Origin: Paralcaligenes sp. KSB-10
GTDB taxonomy: Bacteria > Pseudomonadota > Gammaproteobacteria > Burkholderiales > Burkholderiaceae_B
Reading direction: 5' to 3'
Assembly: GCF_021266465.1 (NCBI RefSeq)
Contig: NZ_CP089848.1
Span: 2,728,001 to 2,792,000 of the forward strand
DNA length: 64,000 nt
Below are positions 1 through 9,325 of the stretch, piece by piece. Numbering within the stretch: position 1 is the first letter of the stretch; every line of letters starts with the position of its first letter. The position numbers were made by a program, and so were the translations under genes. The notes beneath the pieces are model-generated. The model was not told the DNA's origin and ran no database searches. It was given only the letters and a program-made list of their open reading frames with translations.

Positions 1-1342
1 TTTCGAGCGGACGCCCCTTGACCGAGCGCAAATCGGTCATCAGGATGGTTTGCGCACCCTGGTTGAGGATGGTGACGCGAAAAGCTTCGTCAAACACCAG
101 CACGCCGGACGACAAATTGCTCAGCACCGACTCGAGGTAGACATTGGACCGTTCCAGTTGCAAGCGATTGCTTTCGACCATATGCCGCGCCTCGTCGAGC
201 TGCCGCGTCATGGCATTGAAAGAGCGCGTCAATTGCCCTACCTCGTCTTTCTCGGGAGGCTCAGGCAAGGGCCGGTAATCGCCCACGCCTACCGCCTGCG
301 TTCCCGCCGCCAGGGTAAGCAAAGGCCGGACCAGGCGGCGCGACAAGGCCAACGCAACCACAATTGCCGCAAACACGGCAAGAATAAGAGCCAGAGTCAG
401 CGTAATGGCATACAGCTTGCGCAGGCCCAGGCGCGACAAAGCCAATTCCTGGTAATCGCGAAACCCCTGCTGAGCCTGATTGGCATTGCGCGCGATCTGT
501 TCGGGAACAGGCTGGATCACCTGCAGCCAGCGTGTGTCGGGCGAGACGCCCAATGCCGACGAAAAGCGGTCCATGGTGTTGACGGGAATCACGACCCGCA
601 GGCGTAAACCGGCACCCGTTTCGTCGCCCCCCCCTTCCTGAGTCTTTTCGTTATAGGTCTCGGCAGCCGAGTAACTGCGCGATACCCGAAGCTGATTCAA
701 GACATTGGCCGGAGGCACGTCAGGCAGCAACTGGCCGTAGGCCGAAGAAGAAAAAGCCACCAGGCGGCCGCTGCCGGTAAATACCAGCGCCTCGGCCACG
801 CCACTGGACTCGCGCAGGCGCGTGATCGCAATGGTCATGTCGGAATCGCTGGAGTTCGCCAACTTGGAAGCAATGTCTTTGGCCCGGCCGGTCAAATCGG
901 CAAGTTGCGAATCGAGGGCGGCCCGGCCCAGGTTGAGGCCCGCTTCGAGAGCGGTATCGACCCGTACGTTGAACCAGGACTCGATGGACCGGGACATGAA
1001 CTGAACCGAGAGCACATAAATCAGTGCGCCCGGCAAGACTCCTATCAAGGCAAAAGACAAGGCAAAACGCGCCGTCAGGCGGGCGCCAAACTGCCGCCGC
1101 CGAATCTGGCGCACCAGCCGCGCGGCGAGCACCAGAACCCAAAAAATCAGCGCAACGGCAAATACGCCATTGAGCATCAGCAAGGTATCGTACTGCTGGG
1201 CATAACGGGAGGCGTTGCCGGTGGACCAGACCAGCAGGGCCAACAGCGCCAAAGCACTGATCGCCGCAACGATCAGTGCCAGCCGCAGACCCCACTTCAG
1301 GAGGGATCGTGCGCGGAGATTGAAAACGTGAAATCTTTCCAT
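1..1342 (-). CDS. ntrY: NtrY-type membrane sensor histidine kinase (partial, cut by left edge)
   Basis: N-terminal ~447 residues of a sensor kinase of the NtrY family, the membrane partner of the response regulator NtrX; the kinase core lies beyond the left edge. Three hydrophobic segments (about residues 17-39, 55-77 and 92-113) are followed by an extracytoplasmic region, a fourth segment (about 310-334), a HAMP domain (335-388, with DEVGQLTRSFNAM) and the start of a PAS domain (from about 400, NVYLESVLSNLSSGVLVFD). The start ATG at 1342 lies inside the end of the DUF4390 gene, overlapping it by 46 bases in another frame, so the two are probably translationally coupled. The order rsmB, DUF4390, ntrY is a usual betaproteobacterial arrangement. 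The family assignment is firm from topology; the signal sensed cannot be read. Confidence 0.85.
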   Translation of the reverse strand, partial: MERFHVFNLRARSLLKWGLRLALIVAAISALALLALLVWSTGNASRYAQQYDTLLMLNGVFAVALIFWVLVLAARLVRQIRRRQFGARLTARFALSFALIGVLPGALIYVLSVQFMSRSIESWFNVRVDTALEAGLNLGRAALDSQLADLTGRAKDIASKLANSSDSDMTIAITRLRESSGVAEALVFTGSGRLVAFSSSAYGQLLPDVPPANVLNQLRVSRSYSAAETYNEKTQEGGGDETGAGLRLRVVIPVNTMDRFSSALGVSPDTRWLQVIQPVPEQIARNANQAQQGFRDYQELALSRLGLRKLYAITLTLALILAVFAAIVVALALSRRLVRPLLTLAAGTQAVGVGDYRPLPEPPEKDEVGQLTRSFNAMTRQLDEARHMVESNRLQLERSNVYLESVLSNLSSGVLVFDEAFRVTILNQGAQTILMTDLRSVKGRPLE

Positions 1343-1872
1343 GGGGTCGCTAAAGACCAGGCACTACTGTTGAAGGCATTGATTTGAAAGGGGCGCGCCA
1401 GGCGTGAGGTATCCAGGCGCACACGGATCCGGCCATGATAATTCTTGTCGGGGCTGAGATCTTTTATATCGGCGACCGCCCATCCGCGTATATGGCGGAT
1501 CAGCGACAGGGAATCATCCAGCGACGACTCCGGCAAGGACAGGTCGCCCGTCCCGACACGCCACTGGCGCGTCAAGGCGTTATAGACAATACGCCAGGTA
1601 AGCTGTTTGTCGACAACCGTGCGGTCGAACCACCACCAGCGCCTGGAAACAATGGACAGATCGGCGGTGAAATAAATCGGCACGCCTTTTTGCGCCGCAT
1701 TGCGCAATTCGCTGCTGACCTCGAACTGCACGTCCGCATCGAGATAGAGTTTGCCGTCTCGCGCCGTCGGCTCGACCTGCATCACCTGAGCCGGTTCCGC
1801 CGCCCACACCGGTCCGACCCGGGAAGCAAGGCATACGCATAACACGACGGAGAACAAGACTCGGAATATCAT
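1297..1872 (-). CDS. DUF4390 family exported protein
   Basis: 191-residue protein of the DUF4390 family, function unknown. A clear signal peptide (residues 1 to about 24, hydrophobic VLFSVVLCVCLA, cleavage near VWA-AEP) points to export to the periplasm. The mature part has alternating beta-strand-like stretches with a RRWWWFD motif near residue 78 and no recognisable catalytic motif. It lies between rsmB (upstream on the same strand, 48 bases away) and ntrY (overlapping its 3' end). That conserved context suggests co-expression with the NtrYX sensor system and perhaps an accessory role at the envelope, but this is inference from position only. Confidence 0.8.
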   Translation of the reverse strand: MIFRVLFSVVLCVCLASRVGPVWAAEPAQVMQVEPTARDGKLYLDADVQFEVSSELRNAAQKGVPIYFTADLSIVSRRWWWFDRTVVDKQLTWRIVYNALTRQWRVGTGDLSLPESSLDDSLSLIRHIRGWAVADIKDLSPDKNYHGRIRVRLDTSRLARPFQINAFNSSAWSLATPWKDFTFSISAHDPS

Positions 1873-1920
1873 CGGCTACCTGCACATTACATGCAAAGAC
1901 TGTGCGCTATTTTTGACGAC

Positions 1921-3273
1921 TCAAGGCAGTTTGGCAAACAAGGCGTAAAAAAACCCATCATACAGACTCGCATCGCCGGTCTCGGTGATAGGCAATAATT
2001 GCCCTGGCGCCGGCAAACGCAGGGCATCGGCATGGCGTTTTAAGAACTGCAGGGCCTGCTGTTCGCCTTCCTGCGGAAAAATGGAGCATGTCGCATACAG
2101 CAAACGCCCCCCCGGCTTGACCGTTTTCCATAGAGCATCCACTATTTTGCGCTGCAAGCCGGCAGTCCTGGCCACATCGGCTTCGCGCCGCAACCAGCGT
2201 ATATCGGGATGACGACGCACAATGCCCGATGCCGTACAAGGCACATCGGCCAGCACCGCATCAAAGGGGCGGCCATCCCACCAGGCATCCGGATCGGCGG
2301 CATCGGCACAGCGCAAGGACACATTCGAACCCATCAGGCCTAAACGTTCCAGATTGTGTCCGACTCTGTCCAGGCGGCTCGCATCGGTATCCAGCGCCTG
2401 CAATTCTATGTCGGCCAACTCGAGTAAATGGGCCGTTTTGCCGCCCGGCGCCGCACAGGCGTCAAGTACCCGCCACCCCGATTCGGGTTGCAAGAGTACC
2501 GCCGCCTGTTGTGCCGAAGCATCCTGCACCGACCACCAGCCTTGTTCAAACCCCGGAATCTGCTGGACGGGCCGAGGCGCCGCAAGGGCAACGCCCGCAT
2601 CCCCCAGCGGTGAAGCGTCAATCCCGGCTGTCGCCAAGGCTTCCAGCACCTGGGCAGGCGAGGAGCGGCGCACATTGACCCGCAGGCTCATCGGGCCAGG
2701 CTGGTTGGCGGCTTCCAGCAAACGTTCCCATTGCCGGGGGTAGGCGCGCTTGACGAGCCTTATCCACCATTCAGGATAATTCCACTGCGCTTCGGGATTT
2801 TGCAGCGCTTGCGCTAAAATGGCGCTTCTTTCACGCAAGAAGCCCCGCAAGGTGGCATTCAGCAACCCTTTGTAAGGCACCATCTTGCGCTGGCCTGCCG
2901 CTGCCTGAACGGCCTGATCGACCACCGTATGCACGGCATATACTGGCAAATCGCGCCGCAACGGCTCCTGGCCCGGCGATTCGGCGGCTTCGACGGCGGT
3001 ATCGAGCAAAGCCAGCGATACCAGCAACAGGGCATCGAATACGGCATTGGGAGGCGTACGCTGCACCAGAAGGTTCCTGACCTCGCACATCAGGCCAAGG
3101 CGGCGCATCACATGAAAACTGATCGCCTGGCTTGCGGCGCGCAATTCGACCGGTGTAGCCGCCAGACAGTCGGACAGCGACCGGCCCGACAGCACGGCCC
3201 GGACATTGTGCGCACTGGCCAGCATAGTGTCTGACAGGGAAATTCGGGACGGTTTGAAAGAAGTATCGGGCAC
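1921..3273 (-). CDS. rsmB: 16S rRNA (cytosine-967 C5)-methyltransferase RsmB
   Basis: 450-residue RsmB/Fmu/Sun enzyme, which methylates C967 of 16S rRNA with SAM. Residues 1-150 form the NusB-like RNA-binding domain and the rest is the Rossmann methyltransferase. The SAM motif DACAAPGGKT is at 271-280. The two RNA m5C cysteines are present: the motif VI cysteine in DVPCTASG (Cys346) and the motif IV-type cysteine in ATCSI (Cys396). The frame opens with GTG at 3273; an internal ATG at residue 17 (MLASAHNVRAVL) is an alternative start. It is the first gene of the minus-strand rsmB-DUF4390-ntrY run and is divergent from rimO. Length and motifs are complete. Confidence 0.95.
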   Translation of the reverse strand: MPDTSFKPSRISLSDTMLASAHNVRAVLSGRSLSDCLAATPVELRAASQAISFHVMRRLGLMCEVRNLLVQRTPPNAVFDALLLVSLALLDTAVEAAESPGQEPLRRDLPVYAVHTVVDQAVQAAAGQRKMVPYKGLLNATLRGFLRERSAILAQALQNPEAQWNYPEWWIRLVKRAYPRQWERLLEAANQPGPMSLRVNVRRSSPAQVLEALATAGIDASPLGDAGVALAAPRPVQQIPGFEQGWWSVQDASAQQAAVLLQPESGWRVLDACAAPGGKTAHLLELADIELQALDTDASRLDRVGHNLERLGLMGSNVSLRCADAADPDAWWDGRPFDAVLADVPCTASGIVRRHPDIRWLRREADVARTAGLQRKIVDALWKTVKPGGRLLYATCSIFPQEGEQQALQFLKRHADALRLPAPGQLLPITETGDASLYDGFFYALFAKLP

Positions 3274-3405
3274 GAGCTATGGCATCAATTGGGGTGAAGA
3301 TATCTAGCGGACTGTATCACCAAATGGAGCCGGGCTCCCCGGTATTGGGCTCTACCCGTTAAAATTCCTGTCTTTACCGAGCCTGAAGGCTCTACGAGGT
3401 TATCC

Positions 3406-4722
3406 ATGAGTTCCCCCAAAGTCGGTTTCGTCAGCCTGGGCTGTCCCAAGGCGCTGGTCGATTCAGAGCGCATTCTGACCCAGTTGCGCACTGAAGGCTA
3501 TGCCATCACTCCCGATTATGACGATGCCGATGTCGTGGTCGTCAATACCTGCGGCTTTATCGACAGCGCCAAGGCCGAATCGCTCGACGCCATCGGCGAG
3601 GCCATTGCCGAAAACGGCAAAGTCATCGTGACCGGCTGCATGGGCGTCGAAGAATCGATGATCCGCAACATTCATCCGGCTGTGCTCGCCGTTACCGGGC
3701 CCCAGCAGTATGAACAAGTGGTACGCGCCGTGCACGAGGCGGCTCCTCCAAGCATGGAGCACGACCCCTACATCGACCTGGTGCCGCCGCAAGGCATCAA
3801 GCTGACGCCGCGCCACTACGCTTACCTGAAAATATCCGAAGGCTGCAACCACCGCTGCAGTTTCTGCATTATTCCGTCCATGCGCGGCGATCTCGTCAGC
3901 CGCCCCATCGGCGATGTCATGGGCGAGGCCGAGCGCCTGGTCAAGGCCGGCGTCAAAGAGCTGCTGGTCATTTCGCAGGACACCAGCGCCTATGGGGTCG
4001 ATGTGAAATTCCGCAGCGGCTTCTGGAATGGCCGGCCGATCAAGACTCACATGACCCAGCTCTGCGAGGCCCTGTCCGAGTTCGGCGTCTGGACGCGCCT
4101 GCACTATGTCTACCCGTATCCGCACGTCGACGAAGTCATCCCACTGATGGCCGAAGGAAAAATCCTGCCTTATCTCGACATTCCGTTCCAGCACGCCAGC
4201 CCACGCATCCTGAAAGCCATGAAACGCCCGGCTTTCGAAGACCGCACCCTGGCCCGCATCAAGAAATGGCGCGAAATCTGCCCCGACCTCACCCTGCGCT
4301 CGACCTTCATCGTCGGTTTTCCCGGCGAAACCGAAGAAGACTTCCAGTATCTGCTGAACTGGATGACCGAAGCGCAGCTCGATCGGGTGGGCTGTTTCCA
4401 ATACTCGCCCGTGAAAGGCGCCCGTGCCAATGATCTGCCCGACCCGGTCGCCGACGACATCAAGCAGGATCGCTGGGAACGCTTCATGGCGCACCAGCAG
4501 GCCATCTCCACGGCGCGTCTGGCCTACAAGGTCGGCCGCGAAATCGACGTGCTGATCGACGAAATCGATGCCGACGGCGCCATCGGACGCTCAAGCTCCG
4601 ACGCACCTGAAATCGACGGCAACGTATTTGTGAGCAGCGAAGGCAAGCTCAAACCCGGCGAAAAAATACGCGTGCGCGTCACGGACTCCGACGAATACGA
4701 TTTGTACGCCGACGCGATCTGA
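3406..4722 (+). CDS. rimO: Ribosomal protein S12 methylthiotransferase RimO
   Basis: 438-residue radical-SAM methylthiotransferase that adds a methylthio group to an aspartate of ribosomal protein S12. The N-terminal UPF0004 domain carries the auxiliary-cluster cysteines (Cys13 in [12 protein letters not shown], Cys49 in NTCGFI, Cys78 in GCMG). The radical-SAM CxxxCxxC is at Cys147, Cys151 and Cys154 ([17 protein letters not shown]). The C-terminal ~65 residues are a TRAM domain. [12 protein letters not shown] separates RimO from the tRNA enzyme MiaB. It stands alone, divergent from rsmB and convergent with fmt. Confidence 0.97.
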   Translation: MSSPKVGFVSLGCPKALVDSERILTQLRTEGYAITPDYDDADVVVVNTCGFIDSAKAESLDAIGEAIAENGKVIVTGCMGVEESMIRNIHPAVLAVTGPQQYEQVVRAVHEAAPPSMEHDPYIDLVPPQGIKLTPRHYAYLKISEGCNHRCSFCIIPSMRGDLVSRPIGDVMGEAERLVKAGVKELLVISQDTSAYGVDVKFRSGFWNGRPIKTHMTQLCEALSEFGVWTRLHYVYPYPHVDEVIPLMAEGKILPYLDIPFQHASPRILKAMKRPAFEDRTLARIKKWREICPDLTLRSTFIVGFPGETEEDFQYLLNWMTEAQLDRVGCFQYSPVKGARANDLPDPVADDIKQDRWERFMAHQQAISTARLAYKVGREIDVLIDEIDADGAIGRSSSDAPEIDGNVFVSSEGKLKPGEKIRVRVTDSDEYDLYADAI

Positions 4723-4783
4723 CCTCCCGCCGCCTCCGCCGACACCTCATCGGCTTCGTTCACGGACGGCGGTCTTCATCGAT

Positions 4784-4799
4784 GCAGGGGCGCCCCTAC
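4784..4799. repeat. Short GC hairpin repeat overlapping the fmt stop codon
   Basis: Palindromic core AGGGGCGCCCCT inside GCAGGGGCGCCCCTAC, between the convergent rimO and fmt genes. On the minus strand it reads GTAGGGGCGCCCCTGC, and the TAG is the stop codon of fmt. It matches the start of a short hairpin family seen at other gene ends in this window (22517, 40299, 51351, 54240), consensus GTAGGGGCG..CC followed by a complementary CGCCCC. Confidence 0.55.
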
Positions 4800-5740
4800 A
4801 GCTCGGGGTGCCAGCCCTGTACGAAAACTTCGACGGGCTGGCGCTTGCCGCCGGCTTTCTGCAATTCCAGCAGGCGTAGAACACCGCCGGCGGTTGCAAT
4901 ATCCACGCCTGCGGGGCTTACGTCTTCGATCTGGCCGGCGGTCTTCCGCGCGGGCCGATCCAATGCCCTGGCCGACCAGACCTTGACCGGATCGCTCAAG
5001 CCGGGCAAGCGCAGGGTGGATCCAGGTACGGGATTGAAGGCACGAATGCGCCGCTCCAGAATCCGGGCAGGCTGCGAAAAATCCAGAGCAGCCTCGCCTT
5101 TGTCCAGCTTGGCCGCATAAGTCACTCCTTCCGCGGGCTGCGGAACTGCCTTCAGCCTGCCTTTTTCCAGATCATCCAGGGCCTGCACAATTGCATCGGC
5201 CCCCAGGGCGGCAAGATCATCATGCAAGCGTGCGGCGTTGTGGCCGCCACTGATCCCCATAGAGCGCACCAGCAGCATGTCCCCGGTATCCAGCCCTGCA
5301 TCCATCTGCATGATGGTAATGCCGGTCTGCATATCGCCCGCTTCGATCGCCCTTTGTATCGGCGCCGCGCCGCGCCAGCGCGGCAGCAGACTGGCGTGGA
5401 TATTCAGGCAGCCATGCCTGGGCAAAGACAAAACCCACTGGGGCAGAATCAGCCCATAGGCCGCCACCACCATGACCTCGGGAGCCAGCGCAGACAAGAC
5501 CTTGCAGGCCTCCCGGGCCTCCTCCGGGTATTTGCCGTCCAGGCGCAGGCTGCGTGGCTGAAGCACCTGAATACCGGCATTCAGGGCTGCCTGCTTGACA
5601 GGGCTTGGCGTCAACTTCAGGCCCCGCCCCGAGGGACGATCGGGCTGCGTGAGCGCCAGGCAGACTTCATGGCCGGCCGCCAGAATGGCGTCGAGGGCAA
5701 AACGGGCGAATTCCGGTGTTCCGGCAAAGACAATGCGCAT
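4796..5740 (-). CDS. fmt: Methionyl-tRNA formyltransferase
   Basis: 314-residue enzyme that formylates Met-tRNAfMet for translation initiation, using 10-formyl-tetrahydrofolate. The N-terminal formyltransferase domain (about 1-200) has the catalytic triad Asn113, His115 ([16 protein letters not shown]) and Asp151 ([11 protein letters not shown]). The C-terminal OB-like domain binds tRNA. It lies 89 bases downstream of def on the same strand, the classic def-fmt pair, so nascent formyl-methionine is made and removed by one operon. The stop codon falls inside a short GC-rich repeat. Confidence 0.97.
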   Translation of the reverse strand: MRIVFAGTPEFARFALDAILAAGHEVCLALTQPDRPSGRGLKLTPSPVKQAALNAGIQVLQPRSLRLDGKYPEEAREACKVLSALAPEVMVVAAYGLILPQWVLSLPRHGCLNIHASLLPRWRGAAPIQRAIEAGDMQTGITIMQMDAGLDTGDMLLVRSMGISGGHNAARLHDDLAALGADAIVQALDDLEKGRLKAVPQPAEGVTYAAKLDKGEAALDFSQPARILERRIRAFNPVPGSTLRLPGLSDPVKVWSARALDRPARKTAGQIEDVSPAGVDIATAGGVLRLLELQKAGGKRQPVEVFVQGWHPEL

Positions 5741-5829
5741 AAAAAAGCCGATTCAGGTGACTGAATCGGCATGATACCAAGGCGGCGCCCTCTTGCACGG
5801 AGGAACTGCCGCCGCGGAGCAAAGCCGCG

Positions 5830-6345
5830 CTACATGCGCTGCGCGTCCTGGCGTTCTTGCTTGCGGATTTTGGTCTTGATGCGATTTTGCTTGAGCGGGG
5901 ACAGGTACTCGACAAACACCTTGCCCATCAGGTGATCGAGCTCGTGCTGCACGCACACCGCCAGCAGGCCTTCCGCCTCGAATTCGATACCTTCACCCTG
6001 TTCGTCGAGGGCGCGCACGCGAATGCGGGCCGCCCGCTCTACCTCGTCGTATACGCCTGGCACCGATAGGCAACCCTCTTCATAAACCTGAAGTTCGTCG
6101 CTCTTCCAGAGAATCTCAGGATTGATCAGCACCCGCAAATCATTGCTTTCTTCGGAAACGTCGATTACGACAACCCGTTCATGCACGTCGACCTGAGTGG
6201 CGGCCAAACCCACCCCGGGCGCCTCGTACATGGTCTCGGCCATGTCGCGCACCAGCTCGCGTATGCGATCGTCCACCACCTCCACCGGCTTGGCAACTTT
6301 GTGCAGGCGCGGGTCGGGGTAGCGAAGAATAGGAAGTAAGGCCAT
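5830..6345 (-). CDS. def: Peptide deformylase
   Basis: 171-residue metal-dependent deformylase that removes the formyl group from new proteins. All three motifs are intact: GVGLAATQ (Gln51), EGCLS (metal ligand Cys92) and QHELDH (His134, Glu135, His138). The ATG at 6345 ([14 protein letters not shown]) is chosen because it matches the family N-terminus; the 22 residues the open frame could add upstream look like read-through of the leader. First gene of the def-fmt operon; divergent from dprA with 135 bases between. Confidence 0.97.
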   Translation of the reverse strand: MALLPILRYPDPRLHKVAKPVEVVDDRIRELVRDMAETMYEAPGVGLAATQVDVHERVVVIDVSEESNDLRVLINPEILWKSDELQVYEEGCLSVPGVYDEVERAARIRVRALDEQGEGIEFEAEGLLAVCVQHELDHLMGKVFVEYLSPLKQNRIKTKIRKQERQDAQRM

Positions 6346-6480
6346 AAAACTCGTCCGATAAAACATCCAGGCTCTTATAATAAAACAAGATGCAATAAAG
6401 CTGTAATCCACGGCCCGAAGGCATGGCTTTTCATGTCACGCCTGCCGCACGAGCTCTGCGAGCTGTGTCACACTTAGACT

Positions 6481-7620
6481 ATGTCGCTCAATTTACCCTC
6501 CGAGGAATTCTCCGCATGGATGCGCCTGTCGCTCGAGCCCGGCCTTGGCCTGGCCCAGGCGCGACACCTGCTGCTCGAAGCGGGGCTGCCGCAGAATATC
6601 TACGCCATGTCGACCGGTTCTCTTGCCAGGCTGGTGCCGCCCGAACTCGCCCAACGCCTGGCCGCCGAACCAACGCCCGAAATACAGGAAACCATTGCCC
6701 GTACGCTCGAATGGCTGTCCGGACCCAATCACCATATCGTAACGCTGGCCGATCCGGCTTACCCCAAGGCCTTGCTCGATATCCACGACCCACCCCTGAT
6801 GCTCTACGTCAACGGCAATGTCAATCTGCTGGCCAGCCCGGTCATTTCCATGGTCGGCGCGCGCAACGCCAGCGCAGGCGGTATAGACAATGCCCTGGCC
6901 TTCGCCCGCTACCTGGCCGAGCAGGGCTGGTGCATCGCCAGCGGCCTCGCCCTGGGCATCGACGCGGCTGCCCATAAAGGCGCCCTGCGGGCCGGCGCCC
7001 AAGGCGGCGGCACAATGGCCATACTGGGTACCGGCATCGATATCGTGTACCCGTCCCGCAATCTCGATCTGGCCCACCAGATCGCCGAACAGGGCGTGCT
7101 TGTGTCGGAGTTTCCGCTCGGTACCCGCGCATTGCCCTATCAATTCCCCAAACGCAACCGTATCGTGGCAGGCGTGGCCCGTGGCGTCCTGGTGGTCGAG
7201 GCCGCCCGGCAAAGCGGGTCGCTCATTACCGCCAAGCTCGCTTCGGAAATGGGCCGCGAGGTGTTCGCCATACCGGGCTCCATACATTCCCCACTGTCGC
7301 GCGGCTGTCACGCCCTGATCCGCCAAGGCGCCAAGCTGGTCGAATCAGCGGCCGACATCCGCGACGAACTCGGCCTGCCGCGTCCCGACTCCACCGCCGC
7401 GGCCCCCGCTCTTCCCCCCAAGCCCGATCGCAACCGTCATGCAAGCCGCAACGCCAATAGCCGGATGATGCTCGACGCAATGGGCTATGACCCCATCGAT
7501 CTCGATACGCTCCAGCAACGCACCCATCTCGATCTGGCCACACTGAATACCCATTTGCTGGAGCTGGAACTCAACGAATCCGTGGCAAGGCTTGACGACG
7601 GCCGCTTTCAACAACGCTAA
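6481..7620 (+). CDS. dprA: DNA-processing protein DprA
   Basis: 379-residue DprA/Smf, which loads RecA on incoming single-stranded DNA during natural transformation. There is an N-terminal helical region (1-90), a Rossmann-fold core with MVGARNAS (124-131) and GLALGIDAAAH (155-165), and a C-terminal winged-helix domain (about 310-379, LDAMGYDPIDLDTLQQRTHL) joined by a proline-rich linker. Length is normal. It is divergent from def and followed by the HMG-CoA-lyase-like gene after 114 bases. It implies the organism may be naturally transformable, but other competence genes are not in view. Confidence 0.95.
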   Translation: MSLNLPSEEFSAWMRLSLEPGLGLAQARHLLLEAGLPQNIYAMSTGSLARLVPPELAQRLAAEPTPEIQETIARTLEWLSGPNHHIVTLADPAYPKALLDIHDPPLMLYVNGNVNLLASPVISMVGARNASAGGIDNALAFARYLAEQGWCIASGLALGIDAAAHKGALRAGAQGGGTMAILGTGIDIVYPSRNLDLAHQIAEQGVLVSEFPLGTRALPYQFPKRNRIVAGVARGVLVVEAARQSGSLITAKLASEMGREVFAIPGSIHSPLSRGCHALIRQGAKLVESAADIRDELGLPRPDSTAAAPALPPKPDRNRHASRNANSRMMLDAMGYDPIDLDTLQQRTHLDLATLNTHLLELELNESVARLDDGRFQQR

Positions 7621-7734
7621 AAAGCTTATCATTAAGCATGAAAAGTGCGGATAAACTCCTGATTTTGAGCCGAGACTCGTCTTTCGGGGCTTTATCCGGC
7701 ACAAAGATCCTCGAACATACTTAGGAACCTCCCC

Positions 7735-8643
7735 ATGTCTTTGCCAGATCGAATCAAAATTGTCGAGGTATCTCCTCGCGATGGGTTGCAGAACGAAAAA
7801 GAATTCATTTCCACCCAGATCAAGATCGAACTCATCGACCGCTTGTCAGCCGCCGGTTTCCAGAATGTCGAATCCGCCTCGTTCGTGTCGCCCAAATGGG
7901 TCCCGCAAATGGCGGACGGCGCCGACGTCATGCTTGGAATACAACGCCAGCCCGGCACCATTTACTCGGTGCTCACACCCAATATGCGAGGCTTCGAGGG
8001 GGCCCTGGCGGCTCAATCGGACGAAGTCGTTATTTTCGGCTCGGCCAGCGAAGCGTTCTCGCAAAAAAACATCAATTGCTCGATAGCCGAATCGATCGCA
8101 CGCTTCGAGCCGGTCGCGGCGGCCGCCAAGGCCGCCGGACTGCGCCTGCGCGGCAGCATCAGCTGCTCCCTGGGCTGCCCCTACCAGGGCGAAACCCCCA
8201 TTGAATCGGTCGTCGACGTCGCCCGGCGTTTTCTGGCATTGGGCTGCGACGAAATCGACGTGGCCGACACCATAGGCACAGGCACCGCCAAACGGGTGAG
8301 CCAGGTGATGAACGCAGTGACCAAAGTCGTCGACCCCACGCGCATTGCGGGGCACTTCCACGACACTTACGGCCAATCGCTGGCCAATATCCTGGCGGCC
8401 CTGGAAGCGGGGATCAGCATATTCCATACCTCGGTCGCCGGCCTGGGAGGCTGCCCCTACGCCAAGGGAGCCACCGGCAATGTCGCGACCGAAGACGTGC
8501 TGTACATGATGGATGGGCTCGGCATCGAAACCGGCATCGACCTGAATGAAGTGGTCGACATCGGCATGTGGATATCCGGCCATCTCGGCCGCAAGACGGC
8601 AAGCCGGGCCGGCAATGCGCTAGCCGCGCGCAAGGCGGGCTAG
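7735..8643 (+). CDS. Hydroxymethylglutaryl-CoA lyase family enzyme
   Basis: 302-residue TIM-barrel lyase of the HMG-CoA lyase family, which cleaves HMG-CoA to acetyl-CoA and acetoacetate in leucine and related catabolism. Motifs: VEVSPRDGLQNE with Arg15 and Asp16, the metal-binding HFHDTYG (His207, His209), and the loop GLGGCPYAKGATGNVATED with the family cysteine Cys240. These fit true HMG-CoA lyases, but the family also includes lyases for other 3-hydroxy-3-methyl acyl-CoAs, and no leucine-catabolic neighbours are present. A ribosome-binding AGGAACC lies just before the ATG. The next gene starts one base after its stop, so the two are co-transcribed. Confidence 0.88.
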   Translation: MSLPDRIKIVEVSPRDGLQNEKEFISTQIKIELIDRLSAAGFQNVESASFVSPKWVPQMADGADVMLGIQRQPGTIYSVLTPNMRGFEGALAAQSDEVVIFGSASEAFSQKNINCSIAESIARFEPVAAAAKAAGLRLRGSISCSLGCPYQGETPIESVVDVARRFLALGCDEIDVADTIGTGTAKRVSQVMNAVTKVVDPTRIAGHFHDTYGQSLANILAALEAGISIFHTSVAGLGGCPYAKGATGNVATEDVLYMMDGLGIETGIDLNEVVDIGMWISGHLGRKTASRAGNALAARKAG

Positions 8644-8644
8644 G

Positions 8645-9166
8645 ATGGGCTTGCCGAAGGTGCCGGCACCTGCCGAACAGGATCTTTCCGCCCTGCTCGA
8701 TACGGCCATGCCCAGCCCCGAAGAGCGTTCCGCCCTGCTCGAAGAAATCGGCCCTCTGCCATTGCACGGCCAGGCCTGGCCCATCTGGATCAAAATACTG
8801 GCCTGGATCATCGTGCTGATTATCGGCATGCAAATCACCTATACCGCCACCAGTCCCGGCGGACACAACGTCAGCCCCCTGGTGGCGGGCAGCATTCTGG
8901 TGTGCTTCCTGGCACTGCTCGTAGTGGCGCGATTCATGCTGGTTTCCGAAACCCGAATCACGCGGATCGGCATCGAGCAATCGTGGATTACGCGGCGCCA
9001 GGTCGCCTGGGAAGACATCCGGTTCGCCAAGTTCATTCCGCTTTTCACCTCGAAGCGCCTGGTGTGCTTCACCAGCCGCGGACGCCCCGTGGTCTTCCAG
9101 GCCGGCACACGCGAACTGCAAGTCGCCTTTGCCCGTATCGCGCTGGTATATCGACGACGGCGCTAG
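8645..9166 (+). CDS. Small membrane protein of unknown function
   Basis: 173 residues, not recognised. It has a polar N-terminal stretch, two closely spaced transmembrane helices (about residues 47-68 and 76-97) and a C-terminal basic, beta-rich cytoplasmic part (VSETRITRIGIEQSWITRRQVAWEDI region) that resembles the bacterial PH-like domains of small two-helix membrane proteins. The ATG follows the stop of the lyase gene by one base, so translation is probably coupled. A strong palindromic terminator follows at 9197. No function is proposed. Confidence 0.7.
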   Translation: MGLPKVPAPAEQDLSALLDTAMPSPEERSALLEEIGPLPLHGQAWPIWIKILAWIIVLIIGMQITYTATSPGGHNVSPLVAGSILVCFLALLVVARFMLVSETRITRIGIEQSWITRRQVAWEDIRFAKFIPLFTSKRLVCFTSRGRPVVFQAGTRELQVAFARIALVYRRRR

Positions 9167-9196
9167 CCCGGACATTTCACCATAAGGCCCACTCTT

Positions 9197-9228
9197 GCCT
9201 TCTTCATGCATGCATGAAGAAGGCTTTT
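9197..9228 (+). terminator. Rho-independent terminator after the lyase/membrane-protein pair
   Basis: A perfect 28-base palindrome (9197-9224; half-site GCCTTCTTCATGCA) followed by TTTT. It lies 31 bases after the stop of the membrane protein gene and upstream of the convergent pxpA gene. The perfect symmetry means it could also act on the opposite strand. Confidence 0.85.
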
Positions 9229-9325
9229 AGCAGTTGGAACTCAAGGCGGCGCACATGGGTCAGACGACAGCAGCGGATCTCTCGATGTCTTTCGAAAACC
9301 ACACTGCAGATCTTGGCGGCATGGC

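Noticed and set aside
3463-4494. Open frame of 343 codons antisense to rimO.
   Set aside because: rimO has all radical-SAM cysteines; the antisense frame shows no family features.
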